Origin: Buddleja alternifolia
Lineage: Eukaryota > Streptophyta > Magnoliopsida > Lamiales > Scrophulariaceae
Direction of reading: 5' to 3'
DNA: 64,000 nt
Assembly (NCBI GenBank): GCA_019426215.1
Contig: CM033396.1
Span: forward strand, 32,283,154 to 32,347,153
The notes beneath the pieces were generated by a model. The model had not been told where the DNA came from. It worked only from the letters and a program-made list of their open reading frames with translations, and made no database searches. A program made the position numbers and the translations under genes. Shown piece after piece: positions 34,916-46,712 of this stretch. How positions within the stretch are numbered: the stretch's first letter is position 1; each line of letters opens with the position of its first letter.

Positions 34916-35523
34916 TGATGGGATAAAGTGTGGAGACAAATCAAATGGATCAAAAGAAGAAGAAGACGGTGGAAACGGGCTGATTTCGGATTCTGGAAAA
35001 GCATGCCGCGGCACAGGACCGCGGCATCAGGAAAGCATGCCGCGGCACAGGACCGCGGCATCAGAGGAGTGCCGCGGCGCCGTGCCGCGGCATCAAGACT
35101 TGGACCGCGGCATTGTGCCGCGGCATCAAGACTTGGACCGCGGCATTGTGCCGCGGCATCAAGACTTGGACCGCGGCATTGTGCCGCGGCACAAAACGGC
35201 AGAATGGTCTGGACGCGTTTTCGACACCTTTGCACGCGTCTTTGATGACTCGACGCGTTTTGGACGCGTTTTGGACTTCTTCTTTGCCTATATATATCTC
35301 CCATGTTGCTATGTAATTAGTGTGTGAGAGAGGTGTTGAATATAAATGATATATATACGCTCTCTACCCCTTGTAATTGCATCTCAGATAAAGAAATGAA
35401 ACCTCTCTAGTATAGGTCCGTGGACGTAGGCATTCTTGGCCGAACCACGTAAATCGTTGTCTCGTCTTTTTTCTCGCTTTGATTCTTGCTTTTAATTTCG
35501 TTTATGCGCGTTGATTCCTAACA
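34916..35523 (+). repeat. 3' LTR of the 32.5-35.5 kb element
   Basis: 608 bp, as the 5' LTR but with an expanded GC palindrome array (35001-35192, twelve CCGCGG sites) containing three copies of a 33-bp unit (ATCAAGACTTGGACCGCGGC plus ATTGTGCCGCGGC). The length difference of 79 bp lies in this array. Confidence 0.9.
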
Positions 35524-35527
35524 GCTT

Positions 35528-37035
35528 ATCACTCGTGTCCCCCTTCCAAGGACAAGATAAAGTAGGTTGGATAGTAGCTGATTTCGAGAATAAAGTACCA
35601 GGACAACCAAAGAGCAAATTCAGCTTATTAAAGACGTCTCGAGCTAGTCAACTCGAAGTGGAACAAATGAAGCATTAGCGGACTTGAAATTTAGAAATGT
35701 TAGATCGATAGAATGAAAGCCATGTCCTATTTTATTGGTTGTCTTGTACTTCATTGTAGAGCTCTTTACTACACTATTGAATTATTGGTTTTTGTTTAAA
35801 GATAATAATGACATGCCGATGGGAGCAACTTTAATTTTAGAACGTTAAATTTCTATCAATTTCATAATATAGAAATATTATGGAATTTATTTAAGCGAAA
35901 CAATCAATTTAAATAACGGAAAAAAACTTGAAATTGGATATACATATTGTTGGGAAAATCGTATTCTTCATCTCATAAACTTTACCCATTTTAGTTTTTT
36001 CACATTCGCTATTGGGTTCTCGCATTTTGCCCCATAACTTTCATAATATCTCGCATTTAATCTCAACAAAAATTTTCATCCAAATTTTAATGGTGAAACT
36101 TATATATCAGTTAGTAAACATTTTTCACCGTTTTTCCAAGAGCATTTTGTGCGTGTATGGCACTCTATTCAATTCTTGGTATTTCTATTCAATATCACGT
36201 ACCATTAATATAAGTTATCATTAAAACATGCCACTAATAATTTTGACATACACAACCACATGGACTGAAACTGCGAGCGCTAGTATCTATCAAATCTCCA
36301 CTTTCGTATTGAGAAAACAAATTTTCAGTTAGCTATTGAAAATACTGAACTCATCATTTTTTTTTAGAATAAAATTAGATATCGAGTGTAGAGAGATAGA
36401 AACAAAAAGTACTAACGACTCATAATGCAGTTAGAAGTTGGAAAATACTCCCTCCAAAGCTAGTTTTATTCAAATTAAGAAAACAAAACATAAGATATTA
36501 CAATATAAAAAAAAAACATAAGCAACAATGCGAACATTATGCTTAAATTGTTGTTTTCTGCATAACAACAGTATTAGTTTATAAATCAATTAAGAAAACT
36601 TATGTTTATAACTTTATACTAATTAATCGTAGTAGCACAATTAATGCAAGTGCTCAATTCTTTAAAAATGATAAATTAGAATAATTAATTCATTCATTAT
36701 CTTGTAATATGAAAATTTGTCAATAATACATGTGTTGTTTGAAATTATGCAAACATAAATTTTACATATGATTTTATGTTAATTCTTATAAGTAGTTAGA
36801 AATTAGTGCAATAGAAGAGGGGAAAAAAGAAAAGATGGCGAAAAAAAGAGGGAATATTTGGAGCAATAAGGATTAAAAATAGTGAGGAATATTATAACTA
36901 ATAAATTCATGTGGGTCATTAAAGTACAAAAAGAAAATAAAAAATTCTAATTAAATAATTTTTGAATACATGACAATGCATGTGGAACTAAGAGTAATAG
37001 TTTGAGAAATATTTTTTAAAGTGATAAAAACATTA
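35528..37035. repeat. AT-rich spacer with a dispersed-repeat relic
   Basis: 35818-36360 is a diverged copy of 16424-16925 (shared GAGCAACTTTA.TTTTAGAACG, AATTTTCATCCAAATTTTAATGG, and TATTGAGAAAACAAATT.TCAGTTAGCTATTG). The rest is AT-rich, with no gene seen. 36912-37030 is repeated at 39123-39250 (GGGTCATTAAAGTA... ACATG.CAATGCATG). Confidence 0.6.
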
Positions 37036-37449
37036 GGGGTAAAAACAATAACCCACATGAACTTTGCCTGTTTTTGCACTTTTTTATCTAAACTATTTTT
37101 TCGATACATTTTTTTATCTCAACTCCACAGGTTTTACACTTTCCTATCTATAAGCATATTCCCGCATAATATTCCTCTGGATTTGAGTTTAAACAAAAAA
37201 TTTTTTTTACACTTTTTAATCAAAATTGTTTTTTGTTTACACTTTTTTCTCCAAACTTTGTGTTTTTTTACACTTTTTTATCCAACTATGCCGTATGTGC
37301 TGAAACTCCGATGGAATATTCAACCGAAATATGCTAATAGATAGAAAGTGTAAAACCCGTGGAGTTGAGATAAAAAAATGTAATGAAAAATAATTTAAAT
37401 ACAAAAGTTAAAAACACGCAAAGTTCATGTGGGTAATAATTTTTACCCC
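37036..37449. mobile_element. Hairpin MITE, Mutator-like duplication
   Basis: The left end GGGGTAAAAACAATAACCCA (continuing CATGAACTTTGC) is the inverted match of the right end (CATGTGGGTAATAATTTTTA CCCC). Inner segments AACTCCACAGGTTTTACACT and AGTGTAAAACCCGTGGAGTT also pair. The flanks AAAACATTA and AAAATATTA are a candidate 9-bp TSD with one mismatch. Confidence 0.8.
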
Positions 37450-37659
37450 AAAATATTAAACCCTTCGAACTATGGCTATTTTTACTCTTTTTTTTAGATA
37501 CCTTTTATTTTTTTTCCACTTTACATCCTGATTTTTTCAAAAGTGGCATTTTCTTATATTTTTGCCACCGGAATTTCGTCACATGCCTTGCATTGCATGT
37601 GCCATTATTAAGGGTAATTTTGTAATTTTAGGTGAGTTTTTTGTGAAATAACTATTTTG

Positions 37660-37755
37660 CCCTTATTTTGCTTCTTCCAAGCTTCATTTTGTTTCTTCCA
37701 AGCTCCGTTTTGCTTATTCCAAGCTTCATAGTTGCTTCTTCCAAACTTCATCTTC
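37660..37755. repeat. Tandem repeat of about 20 bp, four copies
   Basis: Unit close to TTTTGCTTCTTCCAAGCTTC, four diverged copies. On the minus strand it reads as repeated EAWKKQN, which I regard as a repeat by-product. Confidence 0.8.
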
Positions 37756-37910
37756 CCCAAATTTCTCCGACACCATCCTCTTTCCTCCATAAATTTTCTT
37801 CCAACAAACAATGTTTGTCAGATGGTAATCACACACACACACAACAAATCACAAACACACATGCAGACTCACATAGAAAAAAATATTTTTTCCAAAAACC
37901 AACTATATAT

Positions 37911-38322
37911 AGGGAAAATCGCACTTTTGGTCCCATAACTTTGGTCTTTTTCAATTTTGGCCTCATTCGTTACGGATTCTCAATTTTTCTCACATTTGGT
38001 CCCATTGAAGGATTATGTCCAGTATTTAACGATCAACTCCGTTAGTCATTGACCGAAGTGTTCGGGCACAATTCATGTATGAATGCACTCACACACGAAC
38101 TACATTCAATATCACGTGCATTCATGCACGAATTGTGCTCGAAAACTTTGGTCAAAATATTGTCTAATAGAGTTGACCGTTAAATATTGGATGAAATCCT
38201 TTAATGAGACCAAATGTAAGAAAAATTGAAAGTTATGAGATATAATATGGGGAACCATAAAGAACGGGACCAAAATCGAAAAAGACCAAAGTTATGGGAC
38301 AAAAAGTGCAATTTTCCCTATA
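37911..38322. mobile_element. Hairpin MITE of the 'tcccataactttgg' family
   Basis: The left end AGGGAAAATCGCACTTTTGG, followed by TCCCATAACTTTGGTC, is the inverted match of the right end GACCAAAGTTATGGGAC...GTGCAATTTTCCCT. Internal CACTCACACACGAACTACATTC separates the arms. Related copies lie at 16424-16760, 35818-36180 and 58628-59091. Confidence 0.82.
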
Positions 38323-39440
38323 TCTATACTATTATATAAAGTGGGAGAGACCTAGAGTAACTACTTTGGGCTGTTAAATTTTGGTGAAGCCTTCATCCAC
38401 TCAAAATTTGACAAGTGTCCCAAATAACTACCATTTTCCCTCTAAATTTTATTCTCTCTCATACCTTTTTTTTCCCACTATCTTCTTTATGTTTTATTTA
38501 TTTGATTTTAGTACAAAAAATAATTATCAAATTGACTTTAACTAAAAGATTTTTTTTAAATTTTTTTCTATTTTGCACACGCAAAAGAGTGTGCGGCATT
38601 TACTACTATATATATAAGCAAAAATAAAATAAAATTTAAGATACGAAAATTAAATAATTTTTTTCTATGTATGTATATAAATTTATTATTTTCTGCATAT
38701 ATATATATATTTTTTTGTAAATCAAATCCTAATTTTTGCGTGTGTATATATATATATATATTGTATAAAATATTTTCTTAATTAGTCTAGGGTGAGTGTG
38801 TGTGTGTGAGAGAGTTGAGGAGGGTTTAGTGGGAGAAAAGAGGTTGAAGGAAAAATGACAAAGATAACCTTCTACTTTTGTGTTAAATTACATGTTAGCC
38901 CTAAAAAGTGGCACATGTCAAGCATGTGTTGGAATTCCGGCGGAATATACTAAAATATAAGAAGTGCCAATTTTGTAAAGGTTGGGATGGAAAGTGAAAG
39001 AAAATAGTATGTATAAATAAGTGTGAAAATGACTATAATTTGGAGTGTTTAACGTTTTAATCTCTATTTTAAATAGTACTAGTTTGGGATTGGATCTATT
39101 GTGCATGTTCTTGTCGGACTATGCGGGTCATTAAAGTAGTGGGGGAAAAAATAAAAAATTACACTTAAATATATTTTGTATACATGGCAATACATGGGGT
39201 ACGAATAATAATAGTTCAAAAATTACTTTTTAAAGAGTATTAATTTAAGAATTATTTTTCGTAAAAGTAATATTTTGGGAAAAAAATTCAACTTTATTGA
39301 TCTTTAGTCAAATTAGGCCAACATAGGGCCCATAATATCAAAGTTCATGATCCATTTAACTCCGAGGCCCAACCACACCAATTTCTCCCTTTCTCCCGCG
39401 CCCTCCAGAACCCTCTCGCCTCGTCTCTCACATTACTTTT
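38323..39440. other. AT-rich HSP70 upstream region with microsatellites
   Basis: (TA)n runs near 38696-38712 and 38744-38762 and (TG)n near 38798-38812. 39123-39250 is the second copy of the repeat at 36912-37030. No gene seen. Confidence 0.5.
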
Positions 39441-39504
39441 GAAAAATAACCAGAAAACTCTAGTCAGTCCTCCCAGCTTTCTTCTTCCTCCCTCTCGAAA
39501 CCAC

Positions 39505-39540
39505 CACCCACCGATATATGTATGTATATATATACATACC
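39505..39540 (+). promoter_or_regulatory. Candidate TATA region of the HSP70 gene
   Basis: ATATATGTATGTATATATATACATACC about 150-180 bp before the ATG, followed by a CT-rich leader, as expected for a plant promoter and 5' UTR. I see no convincing array of nGAAnnTTCn heat-shock elements close by, although single GAA and TTC half-sites occur at 39440-39495. Confidence 0.45.
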
Positions 39541-39685
39541 TTCCCTTCCTCTCCATTATTCATCATCATCAAAGCAAATTCAGACTTCAATTCGCACAAT
39601 CTCTCTCACACATATAACTGCAACTATATATATCAAAACTTTCCCTTTCCCAAATTCATAGTCAATTCTTAACAAGCTTACATCT

Positions 39686-41653
39686 ATGGCGAAAACCGAA
39701 GGCAAGGCTATTGGAATCGACCTCGGCACAACATACAGCTGCGTTGGCCTGTGGCAAAACGACCGCGTCGAAATCATTCCCAATGATCAAGGCAACAGAA
39801 CCACACCATCCTACGTGGCCTTCACTGACACCGAACGCCTAATCGGCGACGCCGCCAAGAATCAAGTAGCCATGAATCCGCAAAATACAGTTTTCGACGC
39901 TAAGCGTCTAATCGGTCGCCGATTCTCCGATCCTTCCGTCCAGGACGATATGAAGCTATGGCCGTTTAAAGTAATTCCAGGCCCCGGCGACAAGCCTATG
40001 ATCCAGGTTCAATACAAGGGCGAGGTTAAGCAATTCGCCGCCGAGGAGATTTCGTCTATGGTGTTGATTAAAATGAAGGAAATTGCAGAAGCATTTGTGG
40101 GGCAAACTATTAAAAACGCCGTAGTTACGGTCCCAGCTTATTTCAATGATTCGCAGCGTCAAGCGACTAAGGACGCCGGAGCTATTGCCGGATTAAACGT
40201 TATGAGGATTATTAATGAGCCGACGGCGGCTGCTATTGCTTATGGTTTGGATAAAAAGGCTGCGAGGAGTGGAGAGAAGAATGTGTTGATTTTCGATCTC
40301 GGTGGTGGTACATTCGATGTGTCGTTGCTCACTATTGAGGAAGGGATATTTGAGGTGAAAGCCACTGCGGGAGACACGCATTTGGGCGGCGAAGATTTTG
40401 ACAACCGCATGGTGAACCATTTCGCGGCGGAGTTCAAGAGGAAGCATAAAAAGGATATTAGTGGTAACGCAAGGGCGCTTAGGCGGTTGAGGACTGCCTG
40501 TGAGAGGGCGAAAAGGACTTTATCGTCGACTGCTCAAACGACGATTGAGATTGATTCGTTGTATGAGGGGATTGATTTCTACGCTACGATCACGAGGGCG
40601 AGATTCGAGGAGATGAACATGGATTTGTTTAGAAAGTGTATGGAGCCTGTTGAGAAATGTTTGAGAGATTCAAAGATTGATAAGAGCCAGGTTCATGATG
40701 TGGTTCTTGTTGGTGGATCAACTAGAATTCCCAAAGTTCAGCAATTGTTGCAAGATTTCTTTAATGGGAAAGAGCTTTGCAAGAGCATAAACCCTGACGA
40801 GGCCGTGGCGTACGGAGCCGCCGTCCAGGCTGCCATTCTCAGCGGCGAAGGCAATGAAAAAGTTCAAGATTTGTTGCTTCTTGATGTCACCCCACTAAGT
40901 CTCGGTATAGAAACTGCCGGTGGAGTTATGACAGTTTTAATTCCAAGAAACACAACAATTCCAACAAAAAAAGAGCAAATTTTCTCGACATACGCGGATA
41001 ATCAGCCTGGAGTTCTAATCCAAGTTTATGAAGGTGAAAGGCCTATGACTAAGGATAATAACCTTCTAGGAAAATTCGAGCTAAAGGGTATCCCGCCAGC
41101 GCCACGTGGTGTCCCACAAATCAACGTTTGCTTCGATATCGACGCGAATGGCATACTAAATGTTTCGGCTGAGGACAAGACAGCTGGTGTGAAGAACAAG
41201 ATCACGATCACAAACGATAAGGGGAGATTGAGCAAGGATGAGATTGAGAGGATGGTTAATGAGGCCGAGAAGTATAAGGCAGAGGATGAGGCGGTGAAGA
41301 AGAAAGTAGATGCTAAGAATGCGTTAGAGAATTACGCGTATAACATGAGAAATACTGTGAAGGATGAGAAGATTGGTTCGAAATTGGGGGTGTCGGAGAA
41401 GGAGAAGATTGAGAAGGCGATTGATGAGGCTGTGGAGTGGTTGGATAGGAACCAGTTGGCTGAAGTGGATGAATTTGAGGATAAATTGAAGGAGTTGGAG
41501 AATTTGTGTAACCCAATTATTGCGAAGATGTACCAGGGAGCGGGTGGAGATGTGCCGATGGGGGGCAGCTCTGATATGCCTGGAAGTGGTGGCTATAGCA
41601 ATGGTGGCTCTGGAAATAGTGGTGCTGGTCCGAAGATTGAAGAAGTCGATTAA
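39686..41653 (+). CDS. HSP70: Cytosolic heat shock protein 70, intronless
   Basis: A 655-residue ATP-dependent chaperone that binds exposed hydrophobic segments of client proteins with J-domain and nucleotide-exchange partners. The nucleotide-binding domain carries IDLGTTYS (residues 11-18), the [14 protein letters not shown] signature (about 200-214) and [17 protein letters not shown] (about 336-352). Then come the interdomain linker [12 protein letters not shown] and the substrate-binding domain, a helical lid ([20 protein letters not shown] onward) and a GGS-rich tail with the cytosol/nucleus-type terminus EEVD (652-655). Length is normal. The reading frame is uninterrupted with no signal or transit peptide. 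Most plant cytosolic HSP70 genes have an intron at the Asp71 codon; here codon 71 is uninterrupted, as in the intronless, heat-inducible Hsp70b type. Heat inducibility is therefore likely but inferred. Confidence 0.97.
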   Translation: MAKTEGKAIGIDLGTTYSCVGLWQNDRVEIIPNDQGNRTTPSYVAFTDTERLIGDAAKNQVAMNPQNTVFDAKRLIGRRFSDPSVQDDMKLWPFKVIPGPGDKPMIQVQYKGEVKQFAAEEISSMVLIKMKEIAEAFVGQTIKNAVVTVPAYFNDSQRQATKDAGAIAGLNVMRIINEPTAAAIAYGLDKKAARSGEKNVLIFDLGGGTFDVSLLTIEEGIFEVKATAGDTHLGGEDFDNRMVNHFAAEFKRKHKKDISGNARALRRLRTACERAKRTLSSTAQTTIEIDSLYEGIDFYATITRARFEEMNMDLFRKCMEPVEKCLRDSKIDKSQVHDVVLVGGSTRIPKVQQLLQDFFNGKELCKSINPDEAVAYGAAVQAAILSGEGNEKVQDLLLLDVTPLSLGIETAGGVMTVLIPRNTTIPTKKEQIFSTYADNQPGVLIQVYEGERPMTKDNNLLGKFELKGIPPAPRGVPQINVCFDIDANGILNVSAEDKTAGVKNKITITNDKGRLSKDEIERMVNEAEKYKAEDEAVKKKVDAKNALENYAYNMRNTVKDEKIGSKLGVSEKEKIEKAIDEAVEWLDRNQLAEVDEFEDKLKELENLCNPIIAKMYQGAGGDVPMGGSSDMPGSGGYSNGGSGNSGAGPKIEEVD

Positions 41654-42511
41654 ACTATAAGTTATTTGTATGTCTCTGTTTTTGCTCTGTATGTCGATTA
41701 AACATAAGTTGGTGGTGGTGTAAACATATGTTAGTATGATGAAGTGTTCAGTTTTGAATCATATTGTTTTGAAATTTATTGCATTGAGTAATCTTTCTGT
41801 GAATTGTCATTAAATCTATTTAAGAGATGTGCGACTTTAACCAGAAAATGCAACATTATCCTTGACGAGGATGTGTTTTTTACACGTCGCAATGAATATC
41901 AAATGCATTTATTTTGGTTGACCAGCTCTACTCTATTGTCACTAATTATATATTTATTTATTTAAATTAACCAATAAATAATACGTGCATGCTGACTTCT
42001 GAGTGAGTTACGTATTCAGGCATATAAATATGTCCAAATTGAAAATATTATATATTTAAATTTTCAATAATAATGGGGTTAAATTGGTTAAATCCAGTTT
42101 GAACCTAAAGTATGATCTCTATATCAAATACTCCTAAACAGTCAAAACTTTCAATCATTTTGTTTGCACTTTAAAGTATGAAACTATTAAAATTTTCAGT
42201 CACATAGTTTGCACTTTAAAGTATGACATATTGGTTTAAGTGCCCCTCTGAAAAAACAAGATTTTTTTTGATACTTTGAAAAAAAAAAATTAAGAAAGTT
42301 ATAATGTTTTTTCTATTTTATTACAAAATTACGTTCTATTTGTAATTCAATTTCTTAGTGTCAAAAGCAAATAACAAAACTAAAATATGATGGTAGCAAG
42401 ATCATGGATTATGCATTAATTACGAAAATTAAGTATCGTTATAGTATATAAAAGATTAATTGTGATATTACAATGAATGAGAAAATTAAGTATAATTGTA
42501 CACGAATGTAA
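41654..42511 (+). other. HSP70 3' UTR and AT-rich spacer
   Basis: The 3' UTR begins after TAA 41651-41653 and includes TATGTCTCTGTTTTTGCTCTG, recognisable again next to the HSP70 pseudogene. Beyond about 41830 it is AT-rich. TTTGCACTTTAAAGTATGA is repeated at about 42165 and 42210, a short direct repeat. No gene seen. Confidence 0.55.
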
Positions 42512-42990
42512 AAGATTTTTTTTTTTTTTTTTTGAGACGGGGAGAAGGGGGTTACCCTAATGACTATCCGGACATGCTGGGAGTCTCAATGACTAATCTA
42601 TTCCACATGACTTCGCTCCTATCTTGTTCCAGAAAGTCGTGAAGATCGCTCATGGGTTGTCTGATGGTTGTGACATTTTGATTAAACCCCTTTTTTGCCA
42701 TGAAGTCCGCCGGTCTATTTGCCTCCCTATGGATATGCTTGACTTGCGCCTCCCATGTCCAAGCCAAGGCCCGCCGAATGTCAAAAATAACATCAAAGTC
42801 TTGGTGAGCGAAAGTAGTATGCCGAATACACTCGGTGGCCTCCTTAGAATCTATCTCAATGCAAACCTTCCGTCTATACAGCCCCTTAGCTAACTCCAAC
42901 CCGTGCTGAATTGCTAGCAACTCCGCATGCAACACTGTCCATGCATCAACTCGACCGAGAAAACCCTTCTCTGAAATTATATAGTTGAAT
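42512..42990 (-). pseudogene. 5'-truncated LINE: RNase H domain and poly(A) tail
   Basis: The minus strand has an open frame of up to 147 codons (42564-43007) with the plant L1 RNase H series: VLHAELLAIQHGLELA, KVCIEIDSKEATECI (catalytic Glu and Asp), and HIHREANRPADFMAKKG (His and Asp). A poly(T) run at 42514-42532 is the tail of the minus-strand element. The LINE part begins near 42990; the first codons of the frame are flanking sequence. Only the last domain survives, so it is a dead-on-arrival copy, though unusually free of stops and so fairly young. Confidence 0.87.
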
Positions 42991-44104
42991 TTTATATTTT
43001 TTAGCATAACATATAGTTAATGTTTGATATGTCCAAGATAATAGTTTATAGGTTGAGGATAATGCCAAATCATATTTCTTCGTGGCAGAGGAGACAAATC
43101 TATGCTAGACCGAGTTTAATGGTTTTAGTTTTTATATCTCTCACATAATAAGGTGTATTGTGTGCAGTTCCCACATACACTTGTGTAAGAGAAATAAGCA
43201 CATAATTCACACTCGGATCATTGGACTCGATCTGGCATAGGATTACCCCAATTTCGGTCAGAAAGGAATCAAACCCTTTCTTGTCACTCCATTTTGCACT
43301 AAGGTTTAGATCCTTCTTCTTTCACAACTATTCATTAGATCAGAAATAGAGACTCGGTGGCGGTGGCAAGATCATTAAGGACGATGGTGTAGAGAGCTGG
43401 GGTTCTTTCTTTCTTTTCTTTTTTGGCAATCTATTAGACTAAATATGTCGATTACATAAGTTTTGCTCTGGCATGAGAGAAATGCTCTGGCTTTACTGTT
43501 GGCAAAATTGATAACATCTAATTTCAAAACAAACCTGTCTAAGGACTCTAAGTAGGGACGTTATGTTCGAATTTTAATTATTATATTAAAAATAATATTT
43601 ATTAATTAAAAAGACATGTTTTTAGTGAGCGAACATATCTAACAAATCATATATTTTACTATGATTAATTTTTAAATCTGTAACTATTTACAAGTAGTTG
43701 TAATGGCTCACTACATGTCTTTTGCGTCTCTTTGTGAAACAATGATCACAAAAGAGTGTTACAAACTTTATATAAACACCAATTTAGATACCAGAAAATT
43801 ATAGTAACAGATTTCTAAGATTCTCGTACGTAACATGTACGCTACTTTTAAAAAGCTCCTGAAGGGAGGCTTCCAAAATTATTGCTCATAAGCTTCATAT
43901 GATTTTGTCATACTTTAAAAGTAATTTTTCATAAAATCCAGTAACAAACAAGTAATGGAGACAAACATCAGTTTAAGAAAATGACCCACACACTTCGAGA
44001 CCATATGTTAAATTATATTATCTCTATTTGTTTTTATTTCCCAATCTTACAAGAAATCCACGCTATAGTATTACCTAAATTTGAATATGTGGACATTTAT
44101 TAGT
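42991..44104. other. Spacer with no recognised gene
   Basis: AT-rich sequence; no domain, paired repeat or long open frame seen. Confidence 0.45.
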
Positions 44105-44135
44105 ACTAGTAGAGTGTACGTGCGTTGCACGTAGG
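44105..44135 (-). mobile_element. Candidate Helitron 3' terminus (minus orientation)
   Basis: ACTAGT at 44105-44110 followed at 44118-44132 by the hairpin ACGTGC-GTT-GCACGT. Read on the minus strand this is a GC-rich hairpin then CTAGT, the form of plant Helitron 3' ends (hairpin plus CTRR). No 5' end was identified. Confidence 0.5.
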
Positions 44136-44807
44136 TTAGACATTTATATGCTAAAAAATTTCTATACTTTATTTGGGAAAAGAAATCTAATACAAACTCT
44201 CACTTACTCATGTGACACATTTTGATGTGGAATGTAATAACTATTGTATTTCATAAACACTTCAATTTAGTAACTTTAAATTGTAGTGATGATAAACTTT
44301 TATCATAAATTATTTTGAGGATCAATATTTTCTTACTCTATTGATTTTCAGTAATTTCTTTTTAAAATATGCATATATGCGTGAACATCTATGAGCATTA
44401 TAAATTATTTGAACTATTAATATTACATTTGGCCCAAAAATCTATTTTTGTATCCATTATAAAAATAAAAAAAGGGTTAGCAATACTTATAATGTACAAG
44501 TTCTAAATCTAATAATATATAATATACCTCAAGCACACATATATAACAATAAGTTTCTGGAAAGCATGTGTAGACAATTTCTTTTAGTGTTTATAATTCA
44601 CAATTTATTTTACTGTCTTTTAATTATCTATTTTTTGTTAGTGATTAACTTAATGTGTATATTTCGCAAGTTAGACAACTATTGATTCTGTCAAGACCAT
44701 TAATTTATTTTTATACGTTTTGTTATGGTGTAATATTTGCGCAATTGGTATTGATATCATATTATAATACATTATGTTATCATATACTATAGACTATATG
44801 AAAGTTG

Positions 44808-45490
44808 AACTTCAAAGTTGGTATTTCATTATTTATTAGTATACTTTAATTATGAAATACGTATATCTAATTTTTTTTTTTACTTATTACAAAATATTAT
44901 ATAAGTACAATAATTTCTTTCAAATACTCATTATTCAGTGAAATTGCCGTTATATATTGTCTATTTATCTTATATTATTTTTACTTCTCATACATTTTCA
45001 TCAGTAAAAATTTATATCTTAATTATAAATGAAATGTTTTTAAGACCTCGTGTTCATAATATTTTACATAGTTTGATAATTAAGCACACTTGATGTGTGT
45101 GCTTAACCATTTAAGAATTATAAATATATTATTTTTTGATTAAAATTTCTCAATATCAAATATGTTGCTTGAAATCTTGTGAACATACATTTTACATATA
45201 ACTGTATGTCAATTATTATACGCAAATTGAAATTAGTAAAAGAGAAGAAAAATTAAAAAATAGAAAATATACGGGATGCAATATTTTTTTAAAAATATGG
45301 ATCTATGAACATCGTTATTAGCCATTTACATAATAACTTTTTGAAAAGAAAAACAACCTACGTGACCTACAAAAGTCCAACTTATAGTTTTTATGAAAAG
45401 AAACCTCCCCTAAGTCTACCCACAAAAACCTTATCTGCAAAAAGAATCTCGTATCCATCGACAGCCATAGTCCCTCTCCCCTTCTTTATG
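44808..45490 (+). repeat. Dispersed repeat, copy 1 (partner at 50164-50640)
   Basis: Shares long ordered stretches with 50164-50640: AAGTTGAACTTCAAAGTT, TATACTTTAATTATGAAATACGT, TATATTGTCTATTTATCTTA, TTAAGACCTC.TGTTCATAATATT, and AATCTC.(A/T)ATCCATC. Each copy lies downstream of, or near, a Helitron-like end, so they may be pieces of one element family. Coding frames are not recognised. Confidence 0.7.
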
Positions 45491-45544
45491 AGATCCTTTA
45501 CACTCAGAAATTTTGTACTCTGTGAATCTTATTCATATTATAAA

Positions 45545-45952
45545 GGGTAAAATGCTTTTTTGACCGCCATTTATGTCGGTCGGAGCAATTTGGTATCTAA
45601 TTTAGTAATTTCTAAACTCAAGTACTCAACCTTTGTAGATTATGACACTTAACTCTGCTAGAGGAATAATTTGACTTATATTGTGCACTCGACTACCTAT
45701 ACATTGCATGATATGTGCATTTTGCACCCTATCCTATGATATTTTGTGTATCGAACTACCTATATGTGCACTTGGGTGCACAATTTAAGTCATGCCAAAG
45801 GCACGTGACAAAATTTTCGGAGGGAATATATTCCCCCGATGGACTTAAGTATCACAATTTACAAAGGTTGGATACTCGAGTGTAAAAATTAAAAGATTAG
45901 GAACCAAAATGCTCCGACCGACATAGATTGGGGTTGAAAATGCATTTTACCC
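45545..45952. mobile_element. Hairpin MITE with perfect 9-bp TSD (Mutator-like)
   Basis: The left end GGGTAAAATGC...TATGTCGGTCGGAGCA is the inverted match of the right end TGCTCCGACCGACATA...GCATTTTACCC. Inner words such as CAACCTTTGTAGATT/AATTTACAAAGGTTG also pair. TATTATAAA is repeated exactly at 45536-45544 and 45953-45961. 408 bp, non-coding. Confidence 0.88.
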
Positions 45953-46203
45953 TATTATAAATATAGCAAAAATAGATAACTTTACAACAAAAAAGCTGAA
46001 ATGTTAATTCAAGGTGCTTTATTAATGCTAAATAGAAAAGAAACACAAACCAGTTATATGTTATAGTTATTATTCGCTTCGTTTTATTTGATCTTTTGAT
46101 CTTCATTGTATCACATTACAACATGTTCATATAACCTAATTGTCCTAGGTAGATATTACGTAAATATTACATAATAGTATAAAATTAAGGGAGTTGATAA
46201 AAG

Positions 46204-46708
46204 TGTTAGGAATCAATGCGCATAAATGAATAAAAGTGAATAAAAAGCAAGAAAAATAACGACACAAGATTTACATGGTTCGACCAAGAATGCCTACGTC
46301 CATGGTCGACACTAGAGGTATATTTATTTATTGTATGATGAGAGATACATATTACAAGAGAAGAATATGTATATATATACTCTTGTAGAGTCTTGGAAGA
46401 TTTATATTCAAAGAAGAAAACAGAACCCAGCCCTAAAATAGCTTAAAACGCGTTTTTTTGACGAAACTTGGTCAACACGCCACCGGAACGCCGTGGCGAT
46501 GTCGTCCAAGGATTTCAGCCGTGAACGCCCCGGCGTTCCGTCTGGAACGCCACTGCGTTCGATTGATTTGCTCCGTGATGTTGCGGCGTTCGCCGCCAAC
46601 GCCACGGCGTCTCCATCCAGAAACCGAAGCCGCCCTTTTTTGCTTGTTTTCTTCCTTAACCTCCGATTCAAACTCGATCCTCTTCCAATCAGTCTACATA
46701 TCCCATCA
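46204..46708 (-). mobile_element. Solo LTR of the same family as the 32.5-35.5 kb element
   Basis: On the minus strand it begins TGATGGGATA and ends GATTCCTAACA, with CGACCATGGACGTAGGCATT matching the LTRs at 32.5 and 34.9 kb. A 4-bp duplication AAAG lies at 46200-46203 and 46709-46712. It also has a GC-rich patch (46470-46620) at the equivalent place, but built of GGCGTTC/GAACGCC words instead of CCGCGG palindromes. 505 bp. The plus- and minus-strand open frames inside (46408-46820) are by-products of the GC-rich patch. Confidence 0.85.
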
Positions 46709-46712
46709 AAAG

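Larger units (their letters stand above)
32533..35523 (+). mobile_element. Non-autonomous LTR retroelement with tandem repeats in place of pol
   Basis: LTRs at 32533-33061 (529 bp) and 34916-35523 (608 bp), TGATGGG...CCTAACA, nearly identical apart from an internal repeat array. A 4-bp duplication GCTT sits at 32529-32532 and 35524-35527. Primer-binding site TGGTATCAGAGC at 33064-33075; purine-rich AAGTGGGAGAT before the 3' LTR. The 1.85-kb interior has only a Copia-type Gag start and then three families of tandem repeats, so it depends on a helper element. The Gag start suggests Copia ancestry. Confidence 0.9.

Noticed and set aside
38326..38360. TCTATACTATTATATAAAG as a Helitron 5' end
   Set aside because: The motif fits, but no hairpin plus CTRR 3' end was found downstream in the same orientation, so I did not call an element.
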